A DNA stretch of 64,000 bases. Source: Kribbella amoyensis. GTDB lineage: Bacteria; Actinomycetota; Actinomycetes; Propionibacteriales; Kribbellaceae. This document shows positions 45,657-53,892 of the stretch, one piece after another (position 1 is the stretch's first letter; each line of letters begins with the position of its first letter). The stretch spans positions 3,782,001 through 3,846,000 of the forward strand of contig NZ_VIVK01000001.1 in the NCBI RefSeq assembly GCF_007828865.1. Reading direction: 5' to 3'. Below the pieces are notes generated by a model. The model did no database searches and had not been told where the DNA came from. It saw only the letters and a list, made by a program, of their open reading frames with translations. A program made the translations under genes and the position numbers.

Positions 45657-46154
45657 CTACGACCGGCTTCCGGAAGAGGTCGTCCGGCGCGGCCGCACCA
45701 CCACGCCGAGGACGGAGTCGGACCGGTAGTACCCGCGGTGCCGGGAGTCGTGGCTCGCGTTCGGGTTGTCCCCCAACAGCACCAGACACCCGGCGGGGAC
45801 CAGCGCGCCCGCTTCCAACGCGGGCAGACCAGGTGCCACCCGGTCACCGGGGACGGCGCTGACCCGCTTCATCAGCCACGGCGGGTCACCCGGTACCGCG
45901 GTCTCGCTGTCCGGGTAGGCCACGACGATCACCTGACCGGGCCGGATGTTCTGCGGGCCGGTTCGCCGGACCAGGACCACGTCGCCGTCGCGATGCGCCG
46001 GCTCCATGCTCCGACCGGCCACCGTGACCGCGACGTACCTTCGCCGCACGAGGATCAGCGCGACCAGCACACACGTGAGCAGCGACAGCCGCAGACCTCT
46101 GCCGACCACGCTGCTGGGTGAGTTGTTGCGCGGGTCTTGCTCTCGGATGTCCAT
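45657..46154 (-). CDS. S26 family signal peptidase
   Basis: 165 residues from ATG 46154. One N-terminal transmembrane helix (about 21-36) precedes the catalytic domain. The nucleophile is S49 in GRSMEP, the general base K96 in LMKRVSAVPGD, and box E LGDNPNASHDSR is complete. It is shorter than housekeeping LepB. As first gene of the minus-strand block it is well placed to remove the leader of the Cys-rich peptide outside the membrane. Confidence 0.9.
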   Translation of the reverse strand: MDIREQDPRNNSPSSVVGRGLRLSLLTCVLVALILVRRRYVAVTVAGRSMEPAHRDGDVVLVRRTGPQNIRPGQVIVVAYPDSETAVPGDPPWLMKRVSAVPGDRVAPGLPALEAGALVPAGCLVLLGDNPNASHDSRHRGYYRSDSVLGVVVRPRRTTSSGSRS

Positions 46155-46403
46155 GACAGCGGTGATCCTGGCAAGGCGCCCTGTCACCGGGCTGTCGCCG
46201 TGCTGCCGTACCGCGATCGCACCGCACGTTCCGGCGGCGCACCGGCCGGGTGGGCGGCGGTCGGCGGACCGGCTCGAAGGAAGAGCCGACGCGCTGCCAC
46301 GCCCTGGGCCGAAGGTCGCTCCGGGTCGGGACGGATGGCCCTCGTGGGTCCGGCCGGCCGCGCGAAGACTGGTAGTACCTGTCGACGGCCCGAGGGGGAG
46401 ACG
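46155..46403. other. divergent intergenic region upstream of the peptide operon
   Basis: About 250 bp between the minus-strand peptide operon and the plus-strand DUF1876 gene. It should contain both promoters. I found no clear operator, hairpin or additional reading frame with a good ribosome-binding site. Confidence 0.4.
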
Positions 46404-46679
46404 ATGATTGCGAGCAGACGGTGGAAGGTCGACGTCTTCATCGACGAGAACGACGACGAGCGGACCACGCACGCCGAGGCCCGGCTGCTGACCAACGACA
46501 AGACCCACCTGGTCGGCCGCGGCGTCGCGCACCGGCATCCGAACGACCTGGAGGTGGCCGAGATCGGGGACGAGCTGGCCGTCGCCCGGGCGTTGTCCAA
46601 CCTCGCCCACGAACTGGTCCACGCCGCCGCCACCGACATCGAGCAGATCACCAAACAACACGTCGACCTGACCAGCTGA
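46404..46679 (+). CDS. DUF1876 domain-containing protein
   Basis: 91 residues from ATG 46404, with GAGGGGGAG upstream. It has the family start RRWKVDVFIDENDDERTTHAEARL and the HLVGRGVAHRHPND segment. DUF1876 proteins are small cytoplasmic actinobacterial proteins with a dsRBD-like fold, often found with stress-response genes; the function is unknown. Confidence 0.88.
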   Translation: MIASRRWKVDVFIDENDDERTTHAEARLLTNDKTHLVGRGVAHRHPNDLEVAEIGDELAVARALSNLAHELVHAAATDIEQITKQHVDLTS

Positions 46680-46809
46680 CCGCGCGTCCAGGTTGTGGCT
46701 GGCGGCAACCATCGCGGGTTCCGGCGCCAGGCCGGGCCGGGTGTTAGGGTCGTCCGTGTGCCGGCCGCTGCTGTTGTCGGCGGCAACTTTCTCGGGGAAG
46801 GTGCGACCT

Positions 46810-47505
46810 GTGGCGGACGAAACCGGCGAGTCCTACGACGGCCCGATCCTGGCGGAGGACCTGCTGCTGGTGTTGTTCCAGCCGGACTCCGGCACCATCG
46901 CGGGGGAGGGCACGCTCTACTACACGCTGGCCGGCGGGGTGCTCGCGGACCTCGGGCTCGGTGACCACGTGCGGACCGAGCCCGGCCGGGTCGGGACGAA
47001 GGTGGCGGCCGTCGAAGACCGCCCGCCGTCGGACGAGATCCTCCGCCAAGGCTGGGACTACGTGGCCGCGAAGCCCCGCGGCGTCCAGACCGTCCTCGCC
47101 GCGATCGGTCCGAACCTGCGGTCCCCGCTGCTCGACCGGCTAGTCGAGCGCGGCGAGCTCCGCCGGACCAGCCGCAAGAAGCTCGGGGTGTTCGAGTCGA
47201 CGGTCCTCGAGGACGGCGGGACCGGTCGCCGGGCCGAGCTCGTCGAGCAGATCCGCAAGGTCCTCGTCGACGGTGCCGAACCGGAGCCCCGGGTCGCGGC
47301 CCTCGCGGCCCTGCTCTCGGGCAGCGGGACGCTTCCGCAGTTCCACCGGGAGATCCCCTGGACGTCGCCCGTGATCGCGCGGGCCAAGGAGCTCGAGCAG
47401 GGCAACTGGGGCGCCGGGGCCGCCGCCGAAGCCGTCACTCGCACGGTCACCGCGACCATCGTCAACAACGTCGTCGTCGCGACCGCCGTCCTTCCGCGGG
47501 GCTGA
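46810..47505 (+). CDS. GPP34 (GOLPH3/VPS74-like) family protein, copy 1
   Basis: 231 residues from GTG 46810, with GGGGAAGG upstream. Family features are LAEDLLLVLFQPDSGTI at the start, the LAGGVLADL helix and the C-terminal LEQGNWGAGAAAEAVTRTVTA. GPP34 proteins bind phosphoinositides in eukaryotes; in actinobacteria the role is unclear, possibly membrane association. A second copy is encoded at 52438-53115. Confidence 0.9.
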   Translation: MADETGESYDGPILAEDLLLVLFQPDSGTIAGEGTLYYTLAGGVLADLGLGDHVRTEPGRVGTKVAAVEDRPPSDEILRQGWDYVAAKPRGVQTVLAAIGPNLRSPLLDRLVERGELRRTSRKKLGVFESTVLEDGGTGRRAELVEQIRKVLVDGAEPEPRVAALAALLSGSGTLPQFHREIPWTSPVIARAKELEQGNWGAGAAAEAVTRTVTATIVNNVVVATAVLPRG

Positions 47506-47517
47506 TCAGCCCGTCCT

Positions 47518-47552
47518 CGGGTACTCCGGCGGGTGCGCCGCCGGAGTACCCG
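47518..47552. terminator. bidirectional hairpin between GPP34 and glycosidase-like genes
   Basis: Perfect 15-bp arms (CGGGTACTCCGGCGG and its complement) around a five-base loop GTGCG, between two convergent stop codons. It is a strong candidate for terminating both genes. Confidence 0.8.
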
Positions 47553-47559
47553 CCACGGT

Positions 47560-49698
47560 TCAGAACTTGATCTCGACCTGGGTCCCGGTCGGTTCACCGG
47601 GATGCCGCAGCCACAACACCCCGACCCCGGCGTCGTACCGCAGGTCACCGACCTCGGCCCCGTCGGCCCGTACCACGGCCGGCTCAGCGGGAACACGGAG
47701 CGCGGTGGTCACCTGTACTCCGCGCGGCGCCTCGCTGCTGTAGGTGATCCCGGTCCGGTCGCTCTGCCAGTCCACGACCCGCCCGGCCGAGGCCAGTACG
47801 GGCTCGTCGTCGTAGCCGAGGTCGCGGAGCCAGGTCAGCTCGCCCGGCCCGAGTTCGCGGCGCCGGACGATCCCGAGTTGCGGGTCGAGCAGGTCGAGGT
47901 ACGTCCCCTCGACGACGTGCGAGCCACCGGCCTCCGCGAGGACCGCGCCGACGAGGTACGGCCCGCGGTGGACGGAGAGCCAGTTCGTGGAGTCCCAGCT
48001 GTGCCCGCCTGCCTCGGCCAGTTCGCGGAGGGCCGTGACCAGCTCGGCAGCGCGTTCCGGTGACTCGGAGAACTCGGCCGGCCGGGACGCGAGGAAGCGG
48101 ACGCGCCCCTGACCGATCGGCTGGACGCCCTCGTGACCGCGATCCGCGCCGAGCGCCTCGGCCAGGTGGTCGGCACAGGTGTCGTAGCGACCCGTCCACC
48201 AGGAGCGGATCGCGTGGTACGGGTCGGCGCCGTCGCCCACGTACAGCAGGCTGCCGCCGCGGTTGACCCACCCGGCCAGCGCAAAGTGGATCCCCGGGGC
48301 CAGCGGCTTCTGGAACTCGTAACTCAGCACCAGTACGTCGACGTCGTCCAGCGCGTCGGGCGTGTCGATCACGTTCTCCAGCTGGACCGGGCAGACCCGC
48401 TGCCCGTCGCACAACGGCGGCAACGCGAGACCGTAGAAGTCGGAGAAGTGCAGCTGCTCGCGACCCTCCAGCGCCAGCGCGTCCTGGAGGCCGTCGTAGT
48501 GACCGCTCTCGCCACCGGGAGCCCAGCGCTGGAACATCGCCGTGTCCGACAGCACGATCCCGATCCGCGCACCCTCCGGTGCCCAGCGCACATCCGGCTG
48601 ATCCTGGTCGCGCAGGCTGTTCATCGCGACCAGGTAGCTGGTCGCCGTGTCCGGCGGAATCGGCTCCCGCTCGGTGGATCCCTCGCGCAGGTACGGGCGG
48701 TTGAAGATCCGGTTCGGCCAGGGCGCCACCTCGTACCGCGAGACGCCCGGGTGCAGCAGCGACGCGACCAGGGTCCGCTGGTAGTTCGCCAGGTAGTCCT
48801 CCCAGGTACGGTCCGGGTGATCCTCGATCGGGTCGTGCAGGAACCACATCCGCCGATCCGTCCCGCGGGTCAGGTCCTGCGCGATGCCGTACTCCAGGTA
48901 CGCGGTCTCGAACGTGCGCTCCGCGGTCCTGCCGGCGTACACGTTCGGTGTCCGCGAGGTCCCGGTCCACACCTGGGCGATCGCGCCGTCGATCGAGGGC
49001 AGCGTCCGCAGCCGGGATTCGGGGCTGATGATCTGCCACTGGGTGTAGTTCAGCAGGCTGTGCGTCGGGACGTAGAAGCGCACCTGGCGGCCCTGCTGGA
49101 GCGCCTCGTCGCGGAGGACCGACGTGACCCGGTCCAGGCTGCGGGAGAGCAGGTGCTGCTTGAGCTGGCCGGAGCGGAAGTGCGCCTCGGCCGTACTGTG
49201 CGGGGGCTGCCACGGCTCTCCGAAGAAGGCCTGCCACTCCCGTTTGAACGATTCCGAGTACCCCGCCCGGGCCCAGAACTCGGGCTCCTCCAGGTGGATG
49301 CCCTCGACCCCGAGCTCGATGATCGGCCGCAGCTTCCGCACCAGGTACTCGGTGAAGCCGAACGTCGGCACCATGTACGGGATGTCGGTGCTGTGGCCGT
49401 GCAGGATCGGTGACCCGTCCCCCGCGGTCTGCGCGTCGGCCCAGTGGTCCGAGCCGTCCCACCGGCCGTCCAGGTAGTCCTGGTACGTGCCCCAGGAGAT
49501 CCCGGTCATCAGGTGCACCCGGTACCCGGCCGCACGCCAGCGCGCGATCCGCTCCGGCGTGGTGTCGTTCAACCCGTACACCATCACGAAGTCGGTGCGC
49601 AGGTCGATCGAAGCGTCGTACGGCGCCTGCTCCTGGAACCCGGTCGCCTCGGCGAGCTTGTCGGTGTTGCGGTCACTGTCGGCGTTGCTGTTCGTCAT
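47560..49698 (-). CDS. uncharacterised TIM-barrel glycosidase-like protein
   Basis: 712 residues from ATG 49698, with GGGAAGGG upstream. The first 300 residues look like a (beta/alpha)8 barrel: FVMVYGLNDTTPERIARWRAAGYRVHLMTG, then GVEGIHLEEPEFWARAGYS with a conserved-looking Glu pair. The middle has a flavodoxin/GATase-like segment (DDVDVLVLSYEFQKPL, GGSLLYVGDGADPYH), and the C-terminus is beta-rich. This layout recalls GH42-type enzymes (barrel, trimerisation, beta-sandwich), but no catalytic pair can be assigned safely. There is no signal peptide, so it would act in the cytosol. Confidence 0.65.
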   Translation of the reverse strand: MTNSNADSDRNTDKLAEATGFQEQAPYDASIDLRTDFVMVYGLNDTTPERIARWRAAGYRVHLMTGISWGTYQDYLDGRWDGSDHWADAQTAGDGSPILHGHSTDIPYMVPTFGFTEYLVRKLRPIIELGVEGIHLEEPEFWARAGYSESFKREWQAFFGEPWQPPHSTAEAHFRSGQLKQHLLSRSLDRVTSVLRDEALQQGRQVRFYVPTHSLLNYTQWQIISPESRLRTLPSIDGAIAQVWTGTSRTPNVYAGRTAERTFETAYLEYGIAQDLTRGTDRRMWFLHDPIEDHPDRTWEDYLANYQRTLVASLLHPGVSRYEVAPWPNRIFNRPYLREGSTEREPIPPDTATSYLVAMNSLRDQDQPDVRWAPEGARIGIVLSDTAMFQRWAPGGESGHYDGLQDALALEGREQLHFSDFYGLALPPLCDGQRVCPVQLENVIDTPDALDDVDVLVLSYEFQKPLAPGIHFALAGWVNRGGSLLYVGDGADPYHAIRSWWTGRYDTCADHLAEALGADRGHEGVQPIGQGRVRFLASRPAEFSESPERAAELVTALRELAEAGGHSWDSTNWLSVHRGPYLVGAVLAEAGGSHVVEGTYLDLLDPQLGIVRRRELGPGELTWLRDLGYDDEPVLASAGRVVDWQSDRTGITYSSEAPRGVQVTTALRVPAEPAVVRADGAEVGDLRYDAGVGVLWLRHPGEPTGTQVEIKF

Positions 49699-49838
49699 AC
49701 GCCCTTCCCGTTCCCTCGACTGCCTCAACCCTTCCGCTCCCGGGGCAGCCGGCGCCAGTACGACGTCAGGAACTGGACACCTGACCGCCGGAATCGGGGT
49801 TGAAGCTGCCGCAACGGCAACACCTAGGCTCCCGGGCC

Positions 49839-50312
49839 ATGACCAGACGCATCCAGTCGCCGCTGTCCGACGCCGAGAAGCAGGAAGTGTGGGGCGATTT
49901 CGCGGACCAGGCGGAAGCGTCCTTCGACGAGGTCGAGCGCCGTTGGGGCGACAGCCCGGCGTACGCCGAATCCGCGCGCCGGGTCGCCCGGTACGGCAAG
50001 GCGGAGTGGCAGCGGATCAACGCGGACGGTGCCGTCATCAACACCCGCATCGCCGAACTGATGGACGCCGGGGTCGGTCCGGACAGCGAGGACGCGATGG
50101 ACGTCGCGGAGGCACAGCGGTTGCACGTCTCCCGGTGGTTCTACCCGATGGACCACGAGTTCCACGTTGCCAAGAGCGTCCTGTACGTGCAGGACCCGCG
50201 GTTCCGGGAAGGACTCGAGGAAAGCACGCGTCCGGGCGCGGCCGGATGGTTGCAGCTAGCAATCAAGGCCAACGCCTGCCGAGCCGGCTGGGCACCCCGG
50301 ACAGCCGAATGA
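49839..50312 (+). CDS. stand-alone TipAS antibiotic-recognition domain protein
   Basis: 157 residues from ATG 49839. The whole protein is one TipAS-like helical domain (VWGDFADQAEASFDEVERRWGDSPAY, RWFYPMDHEFHVAKSVLYVQD). The MerR helix-turn-helix that precedes this domain in TipAL is absent. Autonomous TipAS proteins can bind and sequester thiopeptides or related antibiotics such as albicidin. A drug-binding, resistance or sensing role is inferred. Confidence 0.85.
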   Translation: MTRRIQSPLSDAEKQEVWGDFADQAEASFDEVERRWGDSPAYAESARRVARYGKAEWQRINADGAVINTRIAELMDAGVGPDSEDAMDVAEAQRLHVSRWFYPMDHEFHVAKSVLYVQDPRFREGLEESTRPGAAGWLQLAIKANACRAGWAPRTAE

Positions 50313-50348
50313 CAGAGCAATGACAGTGGCGCCTGTGAGGCTCACGGG

Positions 50349-50861
50349 ATGGTCGCGGTGAACAGCGCGTCGAGCGTACTGCTGGCGGTGGTCTTCCTGG
50401 TCTCGTCGAGCAGCAAGTTCGTCGGTCGCACGGGCTTCCGCCAGTACAGGGCCTCGGTGATCGCCTCGGGAGTCCCCACCGCGTACGCCCACCGCGTCGC
50501 TGTGCTGACGACCGGCGCGGAGGTCACCGTCGTCCTGCTGCTCGCGCTCTCGCCCGTCCTCGGATCCACCCGCCCCGGTACCGCGGCCGCTAGCCTCCTG
50601 CTCCTGTGGCTGACCGCGATCGCGGTACGAGGTGCCCGCCTGCGGCCCGACGAGTTGACCGGCCCCGCCTTCCGCGAGGCCACCTTGCTCCTGATCGCCC
50701 TGACCGGCGTCCTCACCGCCTCCGCACCAGGCGACCCCTCCTCCTCCGAACTAGCTCTCGCCGCCTCGTCAGGTCTCGTCGGCAGCCTCCTGTTCGCCAA
50801 CCTCGATCAGGTCGTCGACCTCTTCGGCGGACCGGCTCGCAGGCGCTTCGGCGGGCGGTAG
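50349..50861 (+). CDS. MauE/DoxX-like membrane protein without cysteine motif
   Basis: 170 residues from ATG 50349 (weak ribosome-binding site). Four hydrophobic segments and the starting pattern LLAVVFLVSSSSKFVGRTGFRQYRASV resemble MauE/DoxX redox-associated proteins. No cysteine is present, unlike the MauE-like protein at 45128. It lies 36 bp after the TipAS gene in the same direction. The function is unknown. Confidence 0.75.
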   Translation: MVAVNSASSVLLAVVFLVSSSSKFVGRTGFRQYRASVIASGVPTAYAHRVAVLTTGAEVTVVLLLALSPVLGSTRPGTAAASLLLLWLTAIAVRGARLRPDELTGPAFREATLLLIALTGVLTASAPGDPSSSELALAASSGLVGSLLFANLDQVVDLFGGPARRRFGGR

Positions 50862-50992
50862 GCTGCCGAGCTCGGCGGAGAGCTGACGGTCGGCGAGGTC
50901 TTCTGGACGGCGGATCGGCTCGCTCATCTGCCGTGACCGTTCGCGCGGCGGCGGATGCCGTACCCCGAGGACTGAAAGTCCGCGGCCGGACA

Positions 50993-51017
50993 GAACCTCC
51001 CGCCGGGGCCTGGCGTC
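50993..51017 (+). promoter_or_regulatory. ECF-type promoter upstream of the SigE-family sigma gene
   Basis: GAACC (50993-50997), a 16-bp spacer and CGTC (51014-51017) fit an ECF promoter. The sigma gene starts 33 bp after the -10 element, suggesting autoregulation. Confidence 0.55.
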
Positions 51018-51049
51018 TTTAGGGCGTACGGCTACTGAGGGAGTGACGG

Positions 51050-51586
51050 ATGACGGATGGCGCCGCGCGCGACGAGGACTTCACGGCCTTCGTCGCCGCG
51101 AAATCCGGGCGGCTGGTCCGGTTCGCTTACGTGCTCTGCGGTGACCAGCGCCTCGCCGAGGACCTGGTCCAGACGGCGCTCGAGAAGGCGTACCTGCGCT
51201 GGCACCGGATCGAGCTCGGCGACCCGTTCGGCTACGTCCGGCAGGCGGTGGTGAACCACCATCTGTCCTGGCTGCGGCGTCGCTCGTGGCGGGAACGCCC
51301 GGTCGGCGGCCCGGCCGAACTGGACCTGGACTCACCGGCCCCGCCCGTCGAGGACGTCGGGCTCGGCGTGCAGCGGCGGACGGACGTCGAGGCCGCGCTC
51401 GGCGCCCTGACCAAGCGGGAGCGTGCCGTCGTGGTGCTCAGGTACGTCGAGGACCTCAGTGAGGCCGAGACCGCGGCCGTGCTCGGCATCGCGGTCGGCA
51501 CCGTCAAGAGCACGGCCGCGCGGGCCTTGGGGAAGTTGCGGCTGGCCCCGGAACTCGCGCATTCGATGGCAGGAGGAGAAGCATGA
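51050..51586 (+). CDS. SigE family ECF RNA polymerase sigma factor
   Basis: 178 residues from ATG 51050, with GAGGGAG upstream. Region 2 has RFAYVLCGDQRLAEDLVQTALEKAYLRW, and region 4 has YVEDLSEAETAAVLGIAVGTVKSTAARAL. It is typical of the actinobacterial SigE family whose partner is a single-pass membrane protein encoded downstream. The next gene overlaps by ATGA. Confidence 0.92.
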   Translation: MTDGAARDEDFTAFVAAKSGRLVRFAYVLCGDQRLAEDLVQTALEKAYLRWHRIELGDPFGYVRQAVVNHHLSWLRRRSWRERPVGGPAELDLDSPAPPVEDVGLGVQRRTDVEAALGALTKRERAVVVLRYVEDLSEAETAAVLGIAVGTVKSTAARALGKLRLAPELAHSMAGGEA

Positions 51587-52431
51587 ACGACCTGGAGACG
51601 AAGACGAGGGCGCTGCGGGCGCTGCGCGACGACGACGGACCGGGGCTCGACCCGGGCACCCTGATGGCCGGGGCGAAGCGTCGCCGGGCCCGCGGTGTCG
51701 CCGCGACGGCGGTGGCGTCGGTGGCGGTCGCATCGGTCGCGGTAGGCGGATTCCTGGCCGCGGCGGGCGACGAAGGCGAACCCCAGGTCGCGGGTCCGGC
51801 CGGCCCGGTGGCGACGCCGTCGGTGCAGCCGTCGGTGCAGCCGTTGGCATCGGCGAGCGCGTCGTCCGGCCTGCCTTCGGGCCCGGAGACGCTACCCCGG
51901 ACCGCCTCCAGCCAGCCGATCCCGAAGGCCCGCACCTCCTGGACGCCGGGTGGCCCGATCGGGGCGAAGCCGGTCGGGACAGTACCGATCCGCGGCAAGG
52001 TCGCGATCGCGGCGAAGTACTGGTTCGAGACCCGTGGGACGCAGTGGTGCATCACCGCCTACGACGCGACGACGGGCGGTACCTTCGAACCGCTCGGCTG
52101 CCGCGGCACGGTCGGCAACACCAACCTCGGTGACGACCGCGTGCCGGGGATCCAGTCGTCGATCGATGCGGCCGGCAACAAGGTGGTGACCAGCGTCTTC
52201 CGCGGCGCGCCACGGCGAGTGATCTACACCGACGGCGACAGGTACTACGAGGCCAAGCTGTACCGCCTCGCCGGCATCCCCGGCTGGACGATGGCGGTCG
52301 CGACCTACCAGCCGGTCGGCAGCCGGCTCCCGGCCGATGCGTACGTCTTCGCCTACGACGACGCGGGCCGGGTGACGGCCCAGTTCCCCGCCGCGGACCA
52401 GGGCGGACCGGCGACCGACCCGCTGCGCTGA
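51583..52431 (+). CDS. single-pass membrane protein, probable anti-sigma partner
   Basis: 282 residues from ATG 51583, with GGAGGAGAAG upstream and a four-base overlap with the sigma gene. A short cytoplasmic N-terminus (about 38 residues, ending KRRRARG) precedes one transmembrane helix (about 39-61). A Pro/Ser/Ala-rich linker and an extracellular beta-rich domain with two cysteines (WCITAYD, LGCRG) follow. Overlap and topology fit a regulator of the sigma factor, though the N-terminal domain has no classical ZAS motif. Confidence 0.75.
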   Translation: MNDLETKTRALRALRDDDGPGLDPGTLMAGAKRRRARGVAATAVASVAVASVAVGGFLAAAGDEGEPQVAGPAGPVATPSVQPSVQPLASASASSGLPSGPETLPRTASSQPIPKARTSWTPGGPIGAKPVGTVPIRGKVAIAAKYWFETRGTQWCITAYDATTGGTFEPLGCRGTVGNTNLGDDRVPGIQSSIDAAGNKVVTSVFRGAPRRVIYTDGDRYYEAKLYRLAGIPGWTMAVATYQPVGSRLPADAYVFAYDDAGRVTAQFPAADQGGPATDPLR

Positions 52432-52437
52432 TCCACC

Positions 52438-53115
52438 TCAGGCGTTGTTCGTCGGCACGGTGGTGGCGATGACGGCGCTGTTGACGACGACGGCCGTCAT
52501 CGTGCGGGTGACGGCTTCGGCGGCTGCTCGGGCGCCCCAGTTCCCCTGTTCGAGTTCCATGGCGCGGGAGATGACCGCGGAGTTCCACGGGATGTCGGGG
52601 TGGAACTGGGGGAGCGTGCCGCTGCCCGAGATCAGGGCCGCCAGCGCCGCCACCCGGGCCGTCGGTTCGACCCCGTCCACGAGGGTTCCCCGGACTGCCG
52701 CGAGCAGTTCCTCCCGGCGCCCGGTGGTCCCCTCCGTCAGCACCTTCCTGGTGAAGACCAGCAGCGACTTGCGTTCGACCTGATCGAGGTCACCTCGGTC
52801 GATCAGCCGCTGGAGCAACGGGCCCCGCAGGACCGGGCCGATGGTCGCGAGCACGGTCTGGACCCGGCGGGGCCTCTCGTCGATGGTGTCCCAGGCCGAG
52901 CGCAGGCTGGGATCGGCTGGGACCTGGTCCCCAAAGGTCTCTAGTTTGCCGCCGGGCTCGTTCATGGTCACGTACCCGTGCATCGCGAGGTCGGCGAGTA
53001 CCGCTCCACCCAGTACGTAGAACAGGGTGTTCTCGCCCGCGATCGTGCCGGAGCGCGGCTGGAAGAGCAGGAGCAGAAGGTCCTCTGCGAGGGTCGGATT
53101 CTCAGGCTTGGTCAT
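52438..53115 (-). CDS. GPP34 (GOLPH3/VPS74-like) family protein, copy 2
   Basis: 225 residues from ATG 53115, with AGGAGG upstream. It has the same family landmarks as the protein at 46810: LAEDLLLLLFQPRSGTI, LGGAVLADLAMHG, SGSGTLPQFHPDIPW and LEQGNWGARAAAEAVTRTM. It is on the same strand as the ABC-2 transporter genes upstream (33 bp after the permease), so it probably belongs to that operon. Confidence 0.9.
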   Translation of the reverse strand: MTKPENPTLAEDLLLLLFQPRSGTIAGENTLFYVLGGAVLADLAMHGYVTMNEPGGKLETFGDQVPADPSLRSAWDTIDERPRRVQTVLATIGPVLRGPLLQRLIDRGDLDQVERKSLLVFTRKVLTEGTTGRREELLAAVRGTLVDGVEPTARVAALAALISGSGTLPQFHPDIPWNSAVISRAMELEQGNWGARAAAEAVTRTMTAVVVNSAVIATTVPTNNA

Positions 53116-53148
53116 GGTGGTCCTCCTGGGGATCAAGGTCGGCTGGGC

Positions 53149-53865
53149 TCAGCGGCGGGGTTCCCACTGGAAGTACTTCAGGGCGAGGGCTCCGGAGACG
53201 GCCACCCAGGCCAGCGTCGGCGCGACGAGCACCAGGACGTCGGCGCCAGGTACTCCGCCGTCCCAGGCGCGGGTGAGTAGTTCGGTGGCCGCGCCACCCG
53301 GGGCCAGGCGCTTGAGCATCGTCAGCGAATCGGTCCCGGTGATGGCGACCCAGTTCACGATCGCGATCACGCCGAGGCTGATCGGGAGCGTCGTCACCTG
53401 GGCGTGCTCGGGCGAGCGGGTGACGCCCGCCGTCGCCAGCCCGAGGCCGATCATCATGGCGAGCACCAGGACCGACGCCAGCACCATCAGGACGAGGTCG
53501 CTGGGCCGGTTCGTCACGGCCGCGAGGACCACGAGGATCAGCGTCGTCTGGATCACGGCGATGACCGTGGCCGGCAGCACCATGCCGACCAGGATCCCGG
53601 CGTCGCTGACCGCGGTCGACCGCAGCCGCTTGAGGAACAGGTTCTGCCGGCGCGCGGCCAGCGACGTGACGGCGCCGGCGTAGAGGCCGAAGGCGGCGAT
53701 GGTGAAGACGACCAGGGCCGCGATGAAGCCGCGGCCGACGGTCTCGAACACCTCGTGGCGCCAGATGAAGAACACACTGGCGGCCACTGGCATGAAGAAG
53801 CTGGTGATCAGCACGGAACGGTTGCGGAAGGTCTGGGCGAGCTCGCTCAGGGCGATGTCGAACAT
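53149..53865 (-). CDS. ABC-2 type transporter permease
   Basis: 238 residues with six transmembrane helices. The N-terminus, FDIALSELAQTFRNRSVLITSFFMP, is typical of ABC-2 permeases of drug or lipid exporters. It lies 27 bp downstream of the ATP-binding protein gene, with the GPP34 gene following. The substrate is unknown; regulation by the adjacent two-component pair is likely. Confidence 0.9.
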   Translation of the reverse strand: MFDIALSELAQTFRNRSVLITSFFMPVAASVFFIWRHEVFETVGRGFIAALVVFTIAAFGLYAGAVTSLAARRQNLFLKRLRSTAVSDAGILVGMVLPATVIAVIQTTLILVVLAAVTNRPSDLVLMVLASVLVLAMMIGLGLATAGVTRSPEHAQVTTLPISLGVIAIVNWVAITGTDSLTMLKRLAPGGAATELLTRAWDGGVPGADVLVLVAPTLAWVAVSGALALKYFQWEPRR

Positions 53866-53892
53866 GATCGATCCTTGTCTGCGGGATTGGAG

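Noticed and set aside
50769..50927. A 52-codon minus-strand ORF overlapping the end of the MauE-like gene (starts MSEPIRRPEDLADRQ)
   Set aside because: The composition is protein-like, but there is no good ribosome-binding site and it overlaps a real gene in antisense; support is too weak.
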